64,000 bases of DNA from Cognatundibacterium crateris (GCF_010078235.1 NZ_JAABOS010000010.1:1-64000), one strand, 5' to 3'; positions 26,135-36,090 are shown, numbered from the stretch's first letter. A program made the numbers and translations. The notes: generated from the letters alone by a model not told the origin.

Positions 26135-27676
26135 ATGAAATTAACACTCAAAAAATCGGCATTTATCCTTGCCGCCGCATTCGGTGCGGTGCTGGTATCT
26201 GGCACCACAACAGCGAATGTAACCGCACCAAGCAAGGCTAGCGCAAACAAAGTGCAGTCAGGGCAGGAGGAGTATCTGGATCAGATCATTGTGAAGTATC
26301 GCAATGACCGTTTCAACGCGGAGGCTTATGCATCCTCCAAAGGTGGCCAGGGTGAACTGCTGAATTTGCAGGCGCAACGCTTGTCCAAATTGCAGCAGGC
26401 TACGGCCAGTACTGGTATGACGTTTGAAATTAAACGTCAGTTAGCAACCGGCGCCTGGGTTTATAAGTCAAGCGGCAATCTCTCGACTTCTCAGTTGATC
26501 GCCCTGGCCAAGAAGATCGCAGCAAGTGACAGTTCGGTTGAATACGCTGAGCCGGATTACATCATGCGCCGCCTTGCTGTGCCTACCGATCCGTCCTATG
26601 CAAGCAAGCAGTGGGATATGCAGGAATCGAGTAAGCAGCCAGGTGGACTGAACCTCCCGGCGGCATGGGATGTCACGCAGGGTAAAGGTATTGTGGTGGC
26701 AGTTGCTGATACCGGTTACGTCCCGCATGAAGATCTGATGGACAATCTGATTCCTGCACAAGGCGGTCAGGCTGGACAATACGGCTACAACTTTATCTCC
26801 AGTTATGTGGTCGCACGTTTGCCTAAGCCAGCCAGCGGAAGCTCAGTGCGCGGGCCAGATGCATTGGATATGGGCGACTGGGTGGATGCTAATTCCTCTT
26901 GCTTCAAAACGTCTGGTGCAGATGACAGCTCCTGGCATGGTAGCCATGTGGCGGGAACGATAGCCGCTGCTGCCAATAACGGCAAAGGCATCACCGGTGT
27001 CGCACCAATGGCGAAAGTGTTGCCGTTGCGCGTACTGGGGCAGTGCGGTGGCAGCACGTCCGACATTTCTGATGCAGTTGCATGGTCTGCCGGACTGACA
27101 GTTCCTAACATGCCAGTCAATGCCAACAAAGCCAATGTGATCAATTTGTCGCTGGGTGGTATTCATGCTTGTAGCAAAACCACGGCCGCTGCCTACAAGG
27201 CGGCAATGGATGCGGGAACGATCGTGGTGATCGCAGCGGGTAATGAAGCAATTGATGCCAAGTTGTCCAGCCCGGCAAATTGCCCGGGTGTGATTACCGT
27301 TGCATCGACGGATATTACTGGCGGACGCGCTTACTACTCCAACTACGGCGGCACAGTGACGGTTGCTGCTCCTGGTGGTGGTTATTCTAAAGCAGAAGAT
27401 GTCATTTTCTCGACACTGCCAACAGGGAAAACCAGTTACACGGCGATGTCTTCTGCTGAAGTGAATGCCTACGGCGGAATGGCAGGAACTTCTCAGGCGA
27501 CACCACACGTTGCCGGCGTGGTTGCGCTGATGCTTTCTGTGAATCCTAAGCTGACTCAGGCACAGGTCAAAGATCTGCTGATCAAGACCTCGCGTCGTCC
27601 ACCGGCAAACTGCCCGGCTTGCGGTGGCGGTATTGTTGATGCAGCAGCAGCTGTGAATGCGGCTAAAGCCAAATAA
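26135..27676 (+). CDS. Secreted subtilisin-like S8 serine protease
   Basis: A 513-residue exported protease. A signal peptide (about 1-28) is followed by an I9-like propeptide (about 48-145, with DQIIVKYRND) and the S8 catalytic domain (about 155-485). Triad residues are Asp192 in VAVADTGY, His268 in SWHGSHVAGT and Ser453 in MAGTSQATPH. Cysteine pairs, including CPACGGG near the C-terminus, suggest disulfides in the mature enzyme. No membrane anchor or secretion domain follows the catalytic part. A GGAG-like sequence precedes the start. It shares a likely transcript with the RCC1 lipoprotein and ends at a terminator. Confidence 0.9.
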   Translation: MKLTLKKSAFILAAAFGAVLVSGTTTANVTAPSKASANKVQSGQEEYLDQIIVKYRNDRFNAEAYASSKGGQGELLNLQAQRLSKLQQATASTGMTFEIKRQLATGAWVYKSSGNLSTSQLIALAKKIAASDSSVEYAEPDYIMRRLAVPTDPSYASKQWDMQESSKQPGGLNLPAAWDVTQGKGIVVAVADTGYVPHEDLMDNLIPAQGGQAGQYGYNFISSYVVARLPKPASGSSVRGPDALDMGDWVDANSSCFKTSGADDSSWHGSHVAGTIAAAANNGKGITGVAPMAKVLPLRVLGQCGGSTSDISDAVAWSAGLTVPNMPVNANKANVINLSLGGIHACSKTTAAAYKAAMDAGTIVVIAAGNEAIDAKLSSPANCPGVITVASTDITGGRAYYSNYGGTVTVAAPGGGYSKAEDVIFSTLPTGKTSYTAMSSAEVNAYGGMAGTSQATPHVAGVVALMLSVNPKLTQAQVKDLLIKTSRRPPANCPACGGGIVDAAAAVNAAKAK

Positions 27677-27739
27677 GCAGCTGTGTAAACGGAAGTGCTC
27701 ATGCAAAAGCTGCTCACACGAAAGCAGCGCAAACGAATT

Positions 27740-27770
27740 AACCCCGGGAAGTTTTTCCGGGGTTTTTTTT
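27740..27770 (+). terminator. Rho-independent terminator after the S8 protease
   Basis: ACCCCGG (27741-27747) pairs with CCGGGGT (27757-27763), flanked by A and a T8 tract. Confidence 0.85.
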
Positions 27771-27889
27771 GTGCTCAAAATCTGAGTGATAACGTTGATG
27801 CAGATGGATATTGCCAAGGCGAGATCTGCTTAGCTTTGAAGGCGTACAGTCCTTTGAAATGCAGGCGGGTGATATTTTTTTGCTGAGGC

Positions 27890-27929
27890 AAAAGCAAAAG
27901 CCCTTTGATTCTTGCGAATCAAAGGGCTT
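27890..27929 (-). terminator. Terminator of the tRNA-Met gene
   Basis: On the minus strand a 13-bp perfect stem (arms 27899-27911 and 27916-27928) has a GCAA tetraloop and is followed by TTTTGCTTTTG, directly after the tRNA 3' end. Confidence 0.88.
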
Positions 27930-27936
27930 AGCATTC

Positions 27937-28013
27937 TGGTGGTGATAGGTGGACTTGAACCACCGACCCCAGCATTATGAGTGCTGTGCTCTAACCAGCT
28001 GAGCTATATCACC
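27937..28013 (-). tRNA. tRNA-Met (CAT), elongator type
   Basis: A 77-nt cloverleaf is read on the minus strand. The acceptor GGTGATA pairs with TATCACC, the D arm contains AGCTCAGCTGGTTAGAGC, the anticodon stem-loop is CAGCACTCATAATGCTG with anticodon CAT, the T arm contains GGTTCAAGTCC, and CCA is encoded. The anticodon arm and the adjacent GGGGTC resemble E. coli elongator tRNA-Met more than tRNA-Ile2, whose C34 would be lysidine-modified. It is not the initiator because it lacks the mismatched first pair. Confidence 0.92.
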
Positions 28014-28049
28014 GAAAGACCGACATTATGGAGAGATTTGATGCCTTTG

Positions 28050-28991
28050 TCAAGCGTCGTTCAGATATTTATAGGTGGTGTCGAGTATGCTCAGCAATGG
28101 GCGCGCGCTCAGGCAGTCGATCACGTGGCGCTCGGGCATGGAGCGTAGCCAGGTGATCTGGCGCTTGGCTAACTGGCGGGTGGCGATGATGCCGCGTTCA
28201 CGCATTTCTTCGTAACTGCAATGCTGATTCAGGTAATCCCAGGCCTGGCGATAACCGACGCAGCGGATAGATGGCAGGTCAGCATGCAGCTCAGGCCTTT
28301 GTTTTAAGGCGCGTACTTCATCCAGAAAGCCTTGTTCCAGCATCAGATCAAAGCGGCGCTCGATACGCTGATGCAGCACCGAGCGTTCGCTGGGTTCCAG
28401 TGAAATAGACAGCATAGGAAAGTCCGGGCCGCTGCGTACTTGTTTTGCCAGCAGTGCCGACATAGCCTGGCCAGTCAGGTGATAGATTTCCAGTGCGCGT
28501 TGTATGCGCTGGCTGTCATTTGGCGCCAGTCGCGCTGCGGTTTCCGGATCGACTTGTGCCAGGCGCGCATGCAAGCCAGGTACGCCTATGCGTTCGGCTT
28601 CTGTATCTAGTTCAGCGCGCAGCGCTGCATCGGCTGCAGGCAGTTCATCGAGTCCGTGTTTAAGTGCATTGAAATACATCATGGTGCCGCCCACCAGCAA
28701 GGGCAGTTTGCCGCGGCTTTGTATATCCTGGACTAAGCGTGCAGCCTCTTTGCGGAAGCTGGCGACTGAATAGCTGTCTGCCGCATCGATAATGTCGATC
28801 AGGTGATGCGGCACCGCTGCCAGTTCGTCTGCACTGGGTTTGGCGGTGCCGATATTCATATCGCGATATACCAGCGCAGAATCAACCGAAATGATTTCGG
28901 CTGGCAGATGGCGCGCGATTTCCAGTGCTGCAGCCGTTTTACCGGATGCAGTCGGGCCCATAATCGCGATGGCTTTATTGGTCAACTTCAT
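28050..28991 (-). CDS. miaA: tRNA dimethylallyltransferase
   Basis: A 313-residue enzyme that transfers a dimethylallyl group to A37 of tRNAs reading UNN codons. The P-loop [14 protein letters not shown] is at residues 10-23. [20 protein letters not shown] (20 residues) gives the conserved Asp and the DSxxVYR substrate motif, and [11 protein letters not shown] and [15 protein letters not shown] are further MiaA signatures. The frame is open far upstream, but ATG 28991 matches the family start [14 protein letters not shown]. It lies 73 bp downstream of mutL, the common mutL-miaA order, and upstream of a tRNA gene. Confidence 0.93.
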   Translation of the reverse strand: MKLTNKAIAIMGPTASGKTAAALEIARHLPAEIISVDSALVYRDMNIGTAKPSADELAAVPHHLIDIIDAADSYSVASFRKEAARLVQDIQSRGKLPLLVGGTMMYFNALKHGLDELPAADAALRAELDTEAERIGVPGLHARLAQVDPETAARLAPNDSQRIQRALEIYHLTGQAMSALLAKQVRSGPDFPMLSISLEPSERSVLHQRIERRFDLMLEQGFLDEVRALKQRPELHADLPSIRCVGYRQAWDYLNQHCSYEEMRERGIIATRQLAKRQITWLRSMPERHVIDCLSARPLLSILDTTYKYLNDA

Positions 28992-29064
28992 GTATTTCTT
29001 ACTTTCTTGAAGCAGAGCTGGCTGCCTGCAACATGTAGCGGGCAGCCAGTTCTGCAGGTGTGGC

Positions 29065-30972
29065 TTACTGACCGCGCAGGAACATTTTATCCAGGTCTTG
29101 CAGCCCCAGCTGCACCCAGGTTGGCCGTCCGTGATTGCATTGATCGGCGCGCTCGGTTTGTTCCATCTGGCGCAGCAGGGCATTCATTTCCGGGATAGTC
29201 AGACTGCGGTTGGCCCTGACTGCAGTATGGCAAGCCAGTGTGCCCAGCAATTCATTGCGGCGGTCTATCAGTACGCGTGAGCCGCCAAATTCCCTGACAT
29301 CGCGCAGTACATCACGCGCCAGCGATTGCGCATCTGCGTTCTTCAACAAGGCCGGTACCGCGCGTACTGCCAGTGTGGTTGGCGAAATCGCTGTCATATC
29401 AAAGCCCAGAGTTTTCAGGGTGTGCTGATGCTCTTCCACTGTTGCGACTTCGATGGTATCGGCATAAAACGTCACCGGTATCAATAAGGCCTGTACTGGC
29501 ATGCTGTCTTCATCGAGCGCGTTCTTCAATTGCTCATACAGGATGCGTTCATGCGCTGCATGCATATCGACCAATATCAGGCCTTTGGCGTTTTGCGCCA
29601 GTACGTACACACCATGTAACTGCGCGAGTGCAAAGCCCAGCGGATTTTCATCGGCAGGCAATTCACGTGCTGGCAGCGTAGCAGGGTGGGGCTCAGATAC
29701 TGCAGCGGATTCAGGTGCCTGAAATAAGGCGCCATAGCGCGCCAGATTTTGTGAGACGCCCCCTTGCGCTGCGGGCCGTGGCCAGGCTGATGGGTAGGAA
29801 GAGCCAGCACCGGTATAGCCGGGCGTACTGCCAGCATAGGGCGAGGCGGCTGCAAATTCCTTGGCAAAGCTGCCTTGTTCACCTGCGACCCAGGGCATGG
29901 TTTTTCCGGCCAGTACTGCAGTCGCGCTGGCCGCAGTGGCTGGCGCCGGCACGGTGCCGAAGGCGGTTGCGGAGGTCTGTGCCAAGGCACGCTGCACCGC
30001 ATGGAATACAAATTGGTGGACCGCACGGCTATCGCGGAAGCGGACTTCAATTTTAGACGGATGGACATTCACATCGACCAGCGCCGGGTCCAGATCCAGG
30101 GCCAGTACGTACGAAGGATAGCGGTCGCCGTGTAAGACGTCCTGATAAGCGGCGCGTACCGCATGGGTCAGCAGCTTGTCACGTACAAAACGGCCATTCA
30201 CATAAAAAAACTGCGCATCTGCACGGCCTTTGGAAGCGGTCGGCAAACCGACAAAACCATGCAGACGCAAGGGACCGGCGCTTTCATCCAGCGGCAGCCG
30301 CGCGACTGCAAAATTCTCGCCCAGGATTTGCGCGCTGCGTTTGTCGATTGCACTCACATTCCAGTGATCGACCGCTTTACCGTTATGGCTCAGGGAAAAG
30401 GACACATCAGGACGCGCCAGCGCAATGCGGCGCACCACTTCGGCGCAATGGCCGAATTCCGTCTGTTCTGACTTCAGGAATTTACGCCGTGCCGGTGTGT
30501 TGTAGTACAGATCCTGCACATCGATGGTGGTGCCGGGTGCACCGGAAGCCGGTGAAATCTGTCCATTTTCAATTTGCCAGGCATGCGCGGCATCGGCTGT
30601 GCGCGTGGTCAGTGTGAGCAAGGATACCGAGGCGATCGAAGCCAGCGCTTCGCCACGGAAGCCCAGCGTGGCGACATTTTCCAGCTCTGTCAGCGAAGAT
30701 ATTTTAGAGGTCGCATGACGCGCTACCGCCAGCGGCAGTTGCTCGGGCGGGATACCGCGCCCATTGTCCGTAATGGCGATGCGTTTCACGCCGCCTTCTT
30801 CCAGCCGGATCTGGATATTGCTGGCACCCGCATCAAGCGCGTTTTCCAGCACTTCTTTGACGACAGCGGAAGGGCGTTCCACCACCTCACCCGCAGCGAT
30901 CTGCGAAATCAGGTGGTCGGGCAGCGCCTGGATAGGTCGGACAGACTGAGGGGAGGGAGTATTTGCATTCAT
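29065..30972 (-). CDS. mutL: DNA mismatch repair protein MutL
   Basis: A 635-residue GHKL ATPase that links mismatch recognition to strand incision. The N-terminal ATPase has [20 protein letters not shown] (20 residues), DNGRGI and [12 protein letters not shown] Pro/Ala-rich linker (about 340-430) joins the C-terminal dimerisation domain. That domain contains [12 protein letters not shown], fitting the DQHAx2Ex4E metal-binding motif of endonuclease-type MutL, so this protein may nick DNA itself. ATG 30972 is chosen because the family starts just before IQALPDHLI; longer frames from 31020 or 31041 are possible but less conserved. Confidence 0.93.
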   Translation of the reverse strand: MNANTPSPQSVRPIQALPDHLISQIAAGEVVERPSAVVKEVLENALDAGASNIQIRLEEGGVKRIAITDNGRGIPPEQLPLAVARHATSKISSLTELENVATLGFRGEALASIASVSLLTLTTRTADAAHAWQIENGQISPASGAPGTTIDVQDLYYNTPARRKFLKSEQTEFGHCAEVVRRIALARPDVSFSLSHNGKAVDHWNVSAIDKRSAQILGENFAVARLPLDESAGPLRLHGFVGLPTASKGRADAQFFYVNGRFVRDKLLTHAVRAAYQDVLHGDRYPSYVLALDLDPALVDVNVHPSKIEVRFRDSRAVHQFVFHAVQRALAQTSATAFGTVPAPATAASATAVLAGKTMPWVAGEQGSFAKEFAAASPYAGSTPGYTGAGSSYPSAWPRPAAQGGVSQNLARYGALFQAPESAAVSEPHPATLPARELPADENPLGFALAQLHGVYVLAQNAKGLILVDMHAAHERILYEQLKNALDEDSMPVQALLIPVTFYADTIEVATVEEHQHTLKTLGFDMTAISPTTLAVRAVPALLKNADAQSLARDVLRDVREFGGSRVLIDRRNELLGTLACHTAVRANRSLTIPEMNALLRQMEQTERADQCNHGRPTWVQLGLQDLDKMFLRGQ

Positions 30973-31086
30973 TCCTGCGATTATACCTTTGCTGAGCGGC
31001 CTTGCCTTCCATCCTGACATGCTTTCAGCCTTGCGCGGCATGCGCCTTAGTGTATGATTGCGGCGGTTTCCTTACTTGAGGTGAAA

Positions 31087-31734
31087 ATGGATTTGATGCA
31101 ACTCTTAGACATGGTTTTGCATGTCGATAAAATGCTGGGGCAGGTGATCGCGAATTACGGAACGATGGTGTACGTTGTGCTGTTTGCTATCGTGTTTTGT
31201 GAAACTGCATTTGTCATTTTTCCATTTTTACCCGGCGATTCCCTGCTGTTCATCGCAGGCGCTTTCTGCGCGACTGGCGCCATGAACCCCTGGTTGCTGG
31301 TGGCTTTGCTGCTGATCGCATCGATCTCGGGTAATACCGTCAATTACTGGATAGGTAGTCTGATCGGGCATAAGGTGATGGAGCGCGATTACCGTTGGAT
31401 AGACAAAAATGCCTTGAAAAAAACCCATGAATTCTATGAGAAGCATGGCGGTAAAACGGTAGTGCTGGCGCGCTTTGTACCTATCGTGCGTACTTTTGCA
31501 CCTTTCGTCGCCGGTTTTTCCGACATGACGCATCGCACCTTCCAGTTGTATAACGTGCTGGGTGCCTTGTTCTGGATACTGAGCCTGGTACTGAGTGGCT
31601 ATTTCTTCGGCAATATCCCCTTCATACAAAAGAACCTGAATACCATCGTCTTAATCGGTGTCGGTGCCGCGGTGATCCCACTTTTGCTGGGCGCATTGTG
31701 GAAACTGTTCCGCCGCGTCGCCAGCAAGGCCTGA
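31087..31734 (+). CDS. DedA family membrane protein
   Basis: A 215-residue inner-membrane protein with about four to five helices and the DedA/SNARE-associated domain: FCETAFVIFPFLPGDSLLF, GNTVNYWIGSLIG and the conserved VVLARFVPIVRTFAPFVAG. DedA proteins are implicated in phospholipid flipping and proton-motive-force homeostasis. GAGGTG upstream fixes ATG 31087, although the frame is open from 31054. It is divergent from mutL, and the YkgJ-like gene follows 15 bp later. Confidence 0.88.
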   Translation: MDLMQLLDMVLHVDKMLGQVIANYGTMVYVVLFAIVFCETAFVIFPFLPGDSLLFIAGAFCATGAMNPWLLVALLLIASISGNTVNYWIGSLIGHKVMERDYRWIDKNALKKTHEFYEKHGGKTVVLARFVPIVRTFAPFVAGFSDMTHRTFQLYNVLGALFWILSLVLSGYFFGNIPFIQKNLNTIVLIGVGAAVIPLLLGALWKLFRRVASKA

Positions 31735-31749
31735 AGCGGCTACGCTGCG

Positions 31750-32139
31750 ATGAAAGCAGAGCGGACTTCGGCCAGACTGATCTGGATACATCCGGAGGCG
31801 CCGGCTAAGCCCGCTGAGGGCTTGCCCTGTAATGGTTGTGGAATCTGTTGCGCTGCCGAGCCTTGCCCGGTAGCGCAATTTTTTTTGTGGCAGTTGTCCG
31901 GCAGTTGCCGCGCTTTGCAATGGAGTGAGCAGGATGGCTGCTACCGTTGTGGCATGCTGATTCAGCCATCCGCCTACTGGCGCTGGCTGCCGCAGCGCTG
32001 GGATGCCTGGTTTGCACGGCGTGTGCGACGCTGGATAGCAGCTGGTACTGCCTGCGATTCGAATGCCTGGCTGGAGCCCGCGCCATCCTCCGCTGAACGC
32101 GGTAAGGACAGCGCTGAGTGCTCCGGGCGCGCCGATTAA
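31750..32139 (+). CDS. YkgJ-family cysteine-cluster protein
   Basis: A 129-residue protein with the CxxCGxCC motif (CNGCGICC, residues about 27-34) followed by further cysteines (EPCPVAQ, GSCRAL, GCYRCG), as in the UPF0153/YkgJ putative zinc- or iron-chelating family. Function is unknown. It follows dedA by 15 bp and overlaps the 3' end of amiC by 4 bp in convergent orientation. Confidence 0.7.
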   Translation: MKAERTSARLIWIHPEAPAKPAEGLPCNGCGICCAAEPCPVAQFFLWQLSGSCRALQWSEQDGCYRCGMLIQPSAYWRWLPQRWDAWFARRVRRWIAAGTACDSNAWLEPAPSSAERGKDSAECSGRAD

Positions 32140-33545
32140 GCCATACGGCTTTTGGCTAAGGGTGGATTTTTCGAGAAATACTTTTTGACGCCTTTGACGA
32201 TGGCATCTGCCATCTGATCCTGGTACTCACTATCGGTCAGGCGTGCCTCTTCTTCTGGGTTGGAAATAAAGGCAGTTTCTATCAATATGCTGGGAATATC
32301 GGGCGCTTTCAGCACTGCAAAGCCGGCCTGTTCTACCGCACCCTTATGCAATTTGTTGATACCGCTGATTTCGTTCAGTACGACTTTCCCCAGCTTCAGA
32401 CTGTCATTGATCTGAGCCGTGGTGGACAAATCCAGCAGCACACTGGCCAGCTGTTTATCATGGGTTTTGATATTGACGCCACCAATCAGATCCGCAGCAT
32501 TTTCCTTATCTGCCAGCCAGCGCGCAGCGGTCGAGGAGGCGCCTTTTTCAGACAGTACAAATACTGAGGAGCCGCGCGCCGATGGGTTGACAAAAGCATC
32601 TGCATGTACCGACATAAACAGATCAGCCTGCACTGCACGTGCTTTTTCTACCCTGACATTTAAAGGCACGAAATAATCGCCATCACGCGTCAGCATCACC
32701 CGCATATTCGGCAGCTGCTCAATCTTTGCCTTGAGTCGTTTGGCAATCGCCAGCACCACGTCTTTTTCACGGCTGCCATTGCGTCCCAGCGCGCCCGGGT
32801 CTTCGCCGCCATGGCCGGGGTCAATCGCAATCGTAATCAGGCGACTGACTGGTTTTTCGCGATTTTTATCACTTTTTTCAGCCAGCTGGGTGTCTGGTTT
32901 TTCCGTTGGCTTATCAGGTATCTTGTCGCCCGGCTTGTTTGCTTGCTTCTCATCGCCGCGCAATTCGGGTTTGCCAGTATTATTGTTCAGGTTAGGGGTA
33001 GTCGGCGCAACTTGCAGCGGGGTCGCTTCTTTTTGCCACTCACCTTTTTCTATCAGTGCCGCCAGCGGATCGGTGGGTTGGGCCGGATACAGATCAAACA
33101 CCAGTCGGTGTTTGTAGTTGCCTATCGGTTGCAATGTGAATACCTGAGGATTGACTTCCTCCTTCAGATCAAACACCAGCCTGACCACATTCGGCTTATT
33201 CTGACCTACCCGCACCTGACGGATATATGGATCATTAGACTGGATTTTCGCCACCAGTTCTTTCAAGGTTGGATTGAGCTCCAGCCCCTCAATATCGACC
33301 ACCAGGCGTTCCGGATTTTTGACTGTGAAATGATTGGTTTTCAGTTCGCTGTCATTTTCCAGCGTGACGCGGGTGTAATCTTCCGCTGGCCAGACCCGTA
33401 CCGCCAGAATTTTGGCGGCTTGTGCAGTGTGCGGAGCCATCACCGATAGCAGCAGCGTGCCACCGGCTTTCAGCAGGGTGCGGCGTTTTTTGGCGTGGAC
33501 GCCGCCAGTCAGAGATTCGGAGCGAAGTGGAGTGATGCGAGACAT
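32136..33545 (-). CDS. amiC: N-acetylmuramoyl-L-alanine amidase with AMIN domain
   Basis: A 469-residue periplasmic amidase that splits septal peptidoglycan during cell separation. The N-terminus has KKRRTLLKAGGTLLLSV, a twin-arginine-like signal, as in E. coli AmiC. The AMIN domain (about 45-155) would localise it to the division site. A Lys/Pro/Asp-rich linker (about 185-235) leads to the amidase_3 domain (about 238-455), with zinc ligands in IAIDPGHGGEDPGA and SVHADAF and the catalytic Glu in IPSILIETAF. Its start overlaps the end of tsaE by 37 bp, so the two are probably translationally coupled. Confidence 0.9.
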   Translation of the reverse strand: MSRITPLRSESLTGGVHAKKRRTLLKAGGTLLLSVMAPHTAQAAKILAVRVWPAEDYTRVTLENDSELKTNHFTVKNPERLVVDIEGLELNPTLKELVAKIQSNDPYIRQVRVGQNKPNVVRLVFDLKEEVNPQVFTLQPIGNYKHRLVFDLYPAQPTDPLAALIEKGEWQKEATPLQVAPTTPNLNNNTGKPELRGDEKQANKPGDKIPDKPTEKPDTQLAEKSDKNREKPVSRLITIAIDPGHGGEDPGALGRNGSREKDVVLAIAKRLKAKIEQLPNMRVMLTRDGDYFVPLNVRVEKARAVQADLFMSVHADAFVNPSARGSSVFVLSEKGASSTAARWLADKENAADLIGGVNIKTHDKQLASVLLDLSTTAQINDSLKLGKVVLNEISGINKLHKGAVEQAGFAVLKAPDIPSILIETAFISNPEEEARLTDSEYQDQMADAIVKGVKKYFSKNPPLAKSRMA

Positions 33546-33994
33546 GCGATACCTTTTGCAGACAACGCGTGCAATTCTACCTCACGACCATCACCGGCGA
33601 CCGATAAATGCACATGCAAATCGGCTTCTGGCAGCACACCGGCGGCTTTTTCCGGCCATTCGATCAGGCACAAGGTCTGAGCATTCAGTTCTTCGCGAAA
33701 ACCGGCATCGATAAATTCTTCGGGACTTCCCATGCGGTACAGGTCAAAATGCATGATCGTGACCGGCTGCCCATGTAAATGCACTGCATACGGTTCCGCC
33801 AGCGTATAGGTGGGGCTTTTGACGCTGCCCTGATGTCCGGCCGCATGGATCAGAGCGCGTGTCAGTGCAGTTTTACCGGCACCCAGATCGCCGTGTAAAA
33901 ACACCAGCATGCCGGGCTGCAGCACTTGCGCCAGACTTTTTCCTAAAGCCTGGGTGGCCGCTTCATCGTGCAGGGTAGTTTTATAATGTGACAT
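33509..33994 (-). CDS. tsaE: tRNA t6A biosynthesis ATPase TsaE
   Basis: A 161-residue P-loop ATPase required with TsaB, TsaC and TsaD for threonylcarbamoylation of A37 in ANN-reading tRNAs. The Walker A FLHGDLGAGKTALTRAL lies near residues 32-48. SPTYTLAEPY and IMHFDLYRM with the conserved Asp, and LCLIEWPEKA as the Walker B-like segment, complete the family pattern. It precedes and overlaps amiC, an order common in proteobacteria. The partner tsaD is also in this window at 46029-47057. Confidence 0.92.
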   Translation of the reverse strand: MSHYKTTLHDEAATQALGKSLAQVLQPGMLVFLHGDLGAGKTALTRALIHAAGHQGSVKSPTYTLAEPYAVHLHGQPVTIMHFDLYRMGSPEEFIDAGFREELNAQTLCLIEWPEKAAGVLPEADLHVHLSVAGDGREVELHALSAKGIACLASLHFAPNL

Positions 33995-34111
33995 TTCCAG
34001 CTAAATCTCTATTTTTCTATTCATGAATTTGCCTAACATAGCATATCGCTCCATCCTTGTGTGGCCACAACTGCCGTGTGCGGGTACTCACACAAATGCA
34101 AAGAGCCTGCG

Positions 34112-35200
34112 ATGACGCTGCAGCCCGACCAATTACAGGCGCTCGCGCAGCGTATCAAGGACTGGGGACGCGAGCTGGGTTTTGCTGAAATCCGGATTGC
34201 CGATATCGATCTGAGTCATGCTGAGGCTGGCCTGCAGCGCTGGCTGGACGCGGGCTATCATGGCGAAATGCAGTATATGGCGGCACATGGCATGAAGCGC
34301 TGCCGTCCGCAGGAACTGGTGCCGGGTACGTTGCGGGTGATTTCAGCGCGTATGAACTATCTGCCGGATAATGAGGGCTGGCGCGCGCGCGAAGCCGGTC
34401 GTACGGCCAAGGATGCGGTGATTTCTGTGTATGCCAGGGGACGCGATTATCACAAGGTATTGCGGAACCGGCTACAGCAACTGGCCGACCGCGTACAGCA
34501 GGAAATCGGCGCTTTCGGCTATCGTGCGTTTACCGATTCCGCACCGGTGATGGAAGTTGCGCTGGCCAGTCAGGCCGGACTGGGCTGGCGTGGCAAACAC
34601 AGCTTGCTGATCAGTCGTGATGCGGGTTCCATGTTTTTTCTGGGCGAGCTGCTGGTCGATATTCCACTGCCCATCGATGCACCCGTGACTGAGCATTGCG
34701 GACAGTGTTCATCCTGTATCACAGCCTGTCCGACCCAGGCCATCGTCGCACCTTATCAGGTCGATGCGCGGCGTTGTGTGTCGTATCTGACGATAGAGTT
34801 ACAAGGTTCTATACCGGTGGAATTGCGCAGTCTGATTGGCAACCGGGTGTATGGCTGCGATGATTGTCAGCTCGCCTGCCCCTGGAATAAATTCGCGCAA
34901 AAAGCGGTGGTCGATGATTTTGCAGTACGCCACGGGCTGGATCGTGCGCGTATGGTGGACTTGTTCCTGTGGAGTGAGGAACAGTTTTTACGCCATATGG
35001 AAGGCAGCCCTATCCGGCGCATTGGCCATGAAAGCTGGTTACGTAACCTGGCGGTCGGACTCGGTAATGCCGCTGGCGAGCATTATGCCGATGCGGAAAT
35101 CGTGCAGGCCTTATCGGCACGCGCCGAGCATCCGTCCGCCATGGTCAGAGAGCACATCCATTGGGCTTTGCAGCAGCATGGCGTGAATTTACCCGCTTAG
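34112..35200 (+). CDS. queG: Epoxyqueuosine reductase
   Basis: A 362-residue enzyme performing the last step of queuosine synthesis in tRNA, using a cobalamin cofactor and two 4Fe-4S clusters. Cluster motifs are CGQCSSCITACPTQAI near residue 196 and YGCDDCQLACPWNKF near 248. VDARRCVSYLTIELQGSIP and RRIGHESWLRNLAVGLGNA align with E. coli QueG. The longest frame starts at GTG 34061. ATG 34112 is preferred because its N-terminus aligns with E. coli QueG, though its ribosome site is weak. It is divergent from tsaE, and its stop overlaps the end of the AEC transporter gene by 4 bp. Confidence 0.92.
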   Translation: MTLQPDQLQALAQRIKDWGRELGFAEIRIADIDLSHAEAGLQRWLDAGYHGEMQYMAAHGMKRCRPQELVPGTLRVISARMNYLPDNEGWRAREAGRTAKDAVISVYARGRDYHKVLRNRLQQLADRVQQEIGAFGYRAFTDSAPVMEVALASQAGLGWRGKHSLLISRDAGSMFFLGELLVDIPLPIDAPVTEHCGQCSSCITACPTQAIVAPYQVDARRCVSYLTIELQGSIPVELRSLIGNRVYGCDDCQLACPWNKFAQKAVVDDFAVRHGLDRARMVDLFLWSEEQFLRHMEGSPIRRIGHESWLRNLAVGLGNAAGEHYADAEIVQALSARAEHPSAMVREHIHWALQQHGVNLPA

Positions 35201-36090
35201 GGCCTGACTACGCTTAACCAGAATGGCAGGCTCAGCGCTGATAATAAAGTGCTGGCCGATACCAGAAAGGCGACGAAGGGTCCATTGCCACCCATGCGTG
35301 CCGCCAGCACAAACGCACTGGAAGCTGTCGGCAGCGCGCAGAAAATGACGACGATCTGCAATTGCAGCAAGGGCAATTGCAGGTAGCGTCCAATCAGCCA
35401 GCCAGCTGCGGGCAGCAACAGCAGTTTGATGGTCAGAAAACTGGCCGCATAGCCTTTGGCTTCATGCAAACCGCTGAGGCGGATACCGGCTCCGACTGCC
35501 AGCAAACCGAGTGCAATCGAGGCATTGCCCAGTCTGGATAAGGTCGCGGCTACGCCATCCGGCAGATGCCAGCCCAGCAGGCTGAAAATCACACCACTGG
35601 CGGTGCCGACCACTAAGGGATTGCTCGCGATTTCTTTGAGCAGGCGGCCACTGTTATGGGCCAGCGCATAGACGGCTGCCATATTGCACAGCGGGACCAG
35701 GAAGCCGATCAGGATGGCCATTAGTCCTGTGCCTTGCTCACCGGCGAGGCGGGAGGCGATCGCCAGGGCGATATAGGAATTGAAGCGGAATGCAGTCTGT
35801 ACGCCGGATTCAAAATAACGTGGTGGCGCTTTGAAGATAAATTGCGTGAGCCAGCCCAAAACCATTGCGCAGCAAGTTGCCGCGATGCCGGTCTTGAGCA
35901 TATTGCCGGTAGAATGAAAATCAAACTGGGTTCTGGCAGTAGTGTAAAAAAGCAGTGCCGGAAACAGGAAAAAGTAGACCAGCTTTTCCACTCCTGCCCA
36001 GAAATGTCCGCCCCAATGCTGTTTGCGTGCGAGCAGGAAACCAAGCAAGATCAGACTGAAATCGGGGAACAGCAGGTTGAAGACAGACAT
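35197..36090 (-). CDS. AEC family transporter
   Basis: A 297-residue membrane protein with about 10 transmembrane helices, of the auxin efflux carrier (AEC) family that includes bacterial malate or malonate transporters. The helical hairpins FNSYIALAIASRLAGEQGTG (20 residues) and the C-terminal VVIFCALPTASSAFVLAARM (20 residues) with its crossover-type Pro fit the family. The substrate is unknown. The nearby dicarboxylate sensor and TRAP system make an organic acid plausible, but that is context only. The gene is convergent with queG. Confidence 0.8.
   Translation of the reverse strand: MSVFNLLFPDFSLILLGFLLARKQHWGGHFWAGVEKLVYFFLFPALLFYTTARTQFDFHSTGNMLKTGIAATCCAMVLGWLTQFIFKAPPRYFESGVQTAFRFNSYIALAIASRLAGEQGTGLMAILIGFLVPLCNMAAVYALAHNSGRLLKEIASNPLVVGTASGVIFSLLGWHLPDGVAATLSRLGNASIALGLLAVGAGIRLSGLHEAKGYAASFLTIKLLLLPAAGWLIGRYLQLPLLQLQIVVIFCALPTASSAFVLAARMGGNGPFVAFLVSASTLLSALSLPFWLSVVRP

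Noticed and set aside
27937..28013. Reading the CAT tRNA as tRNA-Ile2
   Set aside because: The anticodon arm and variable region resemble elongator tRNA-Met. A search with a tRNA model and the presence of other CAT tRNAs in the genome would settle it.
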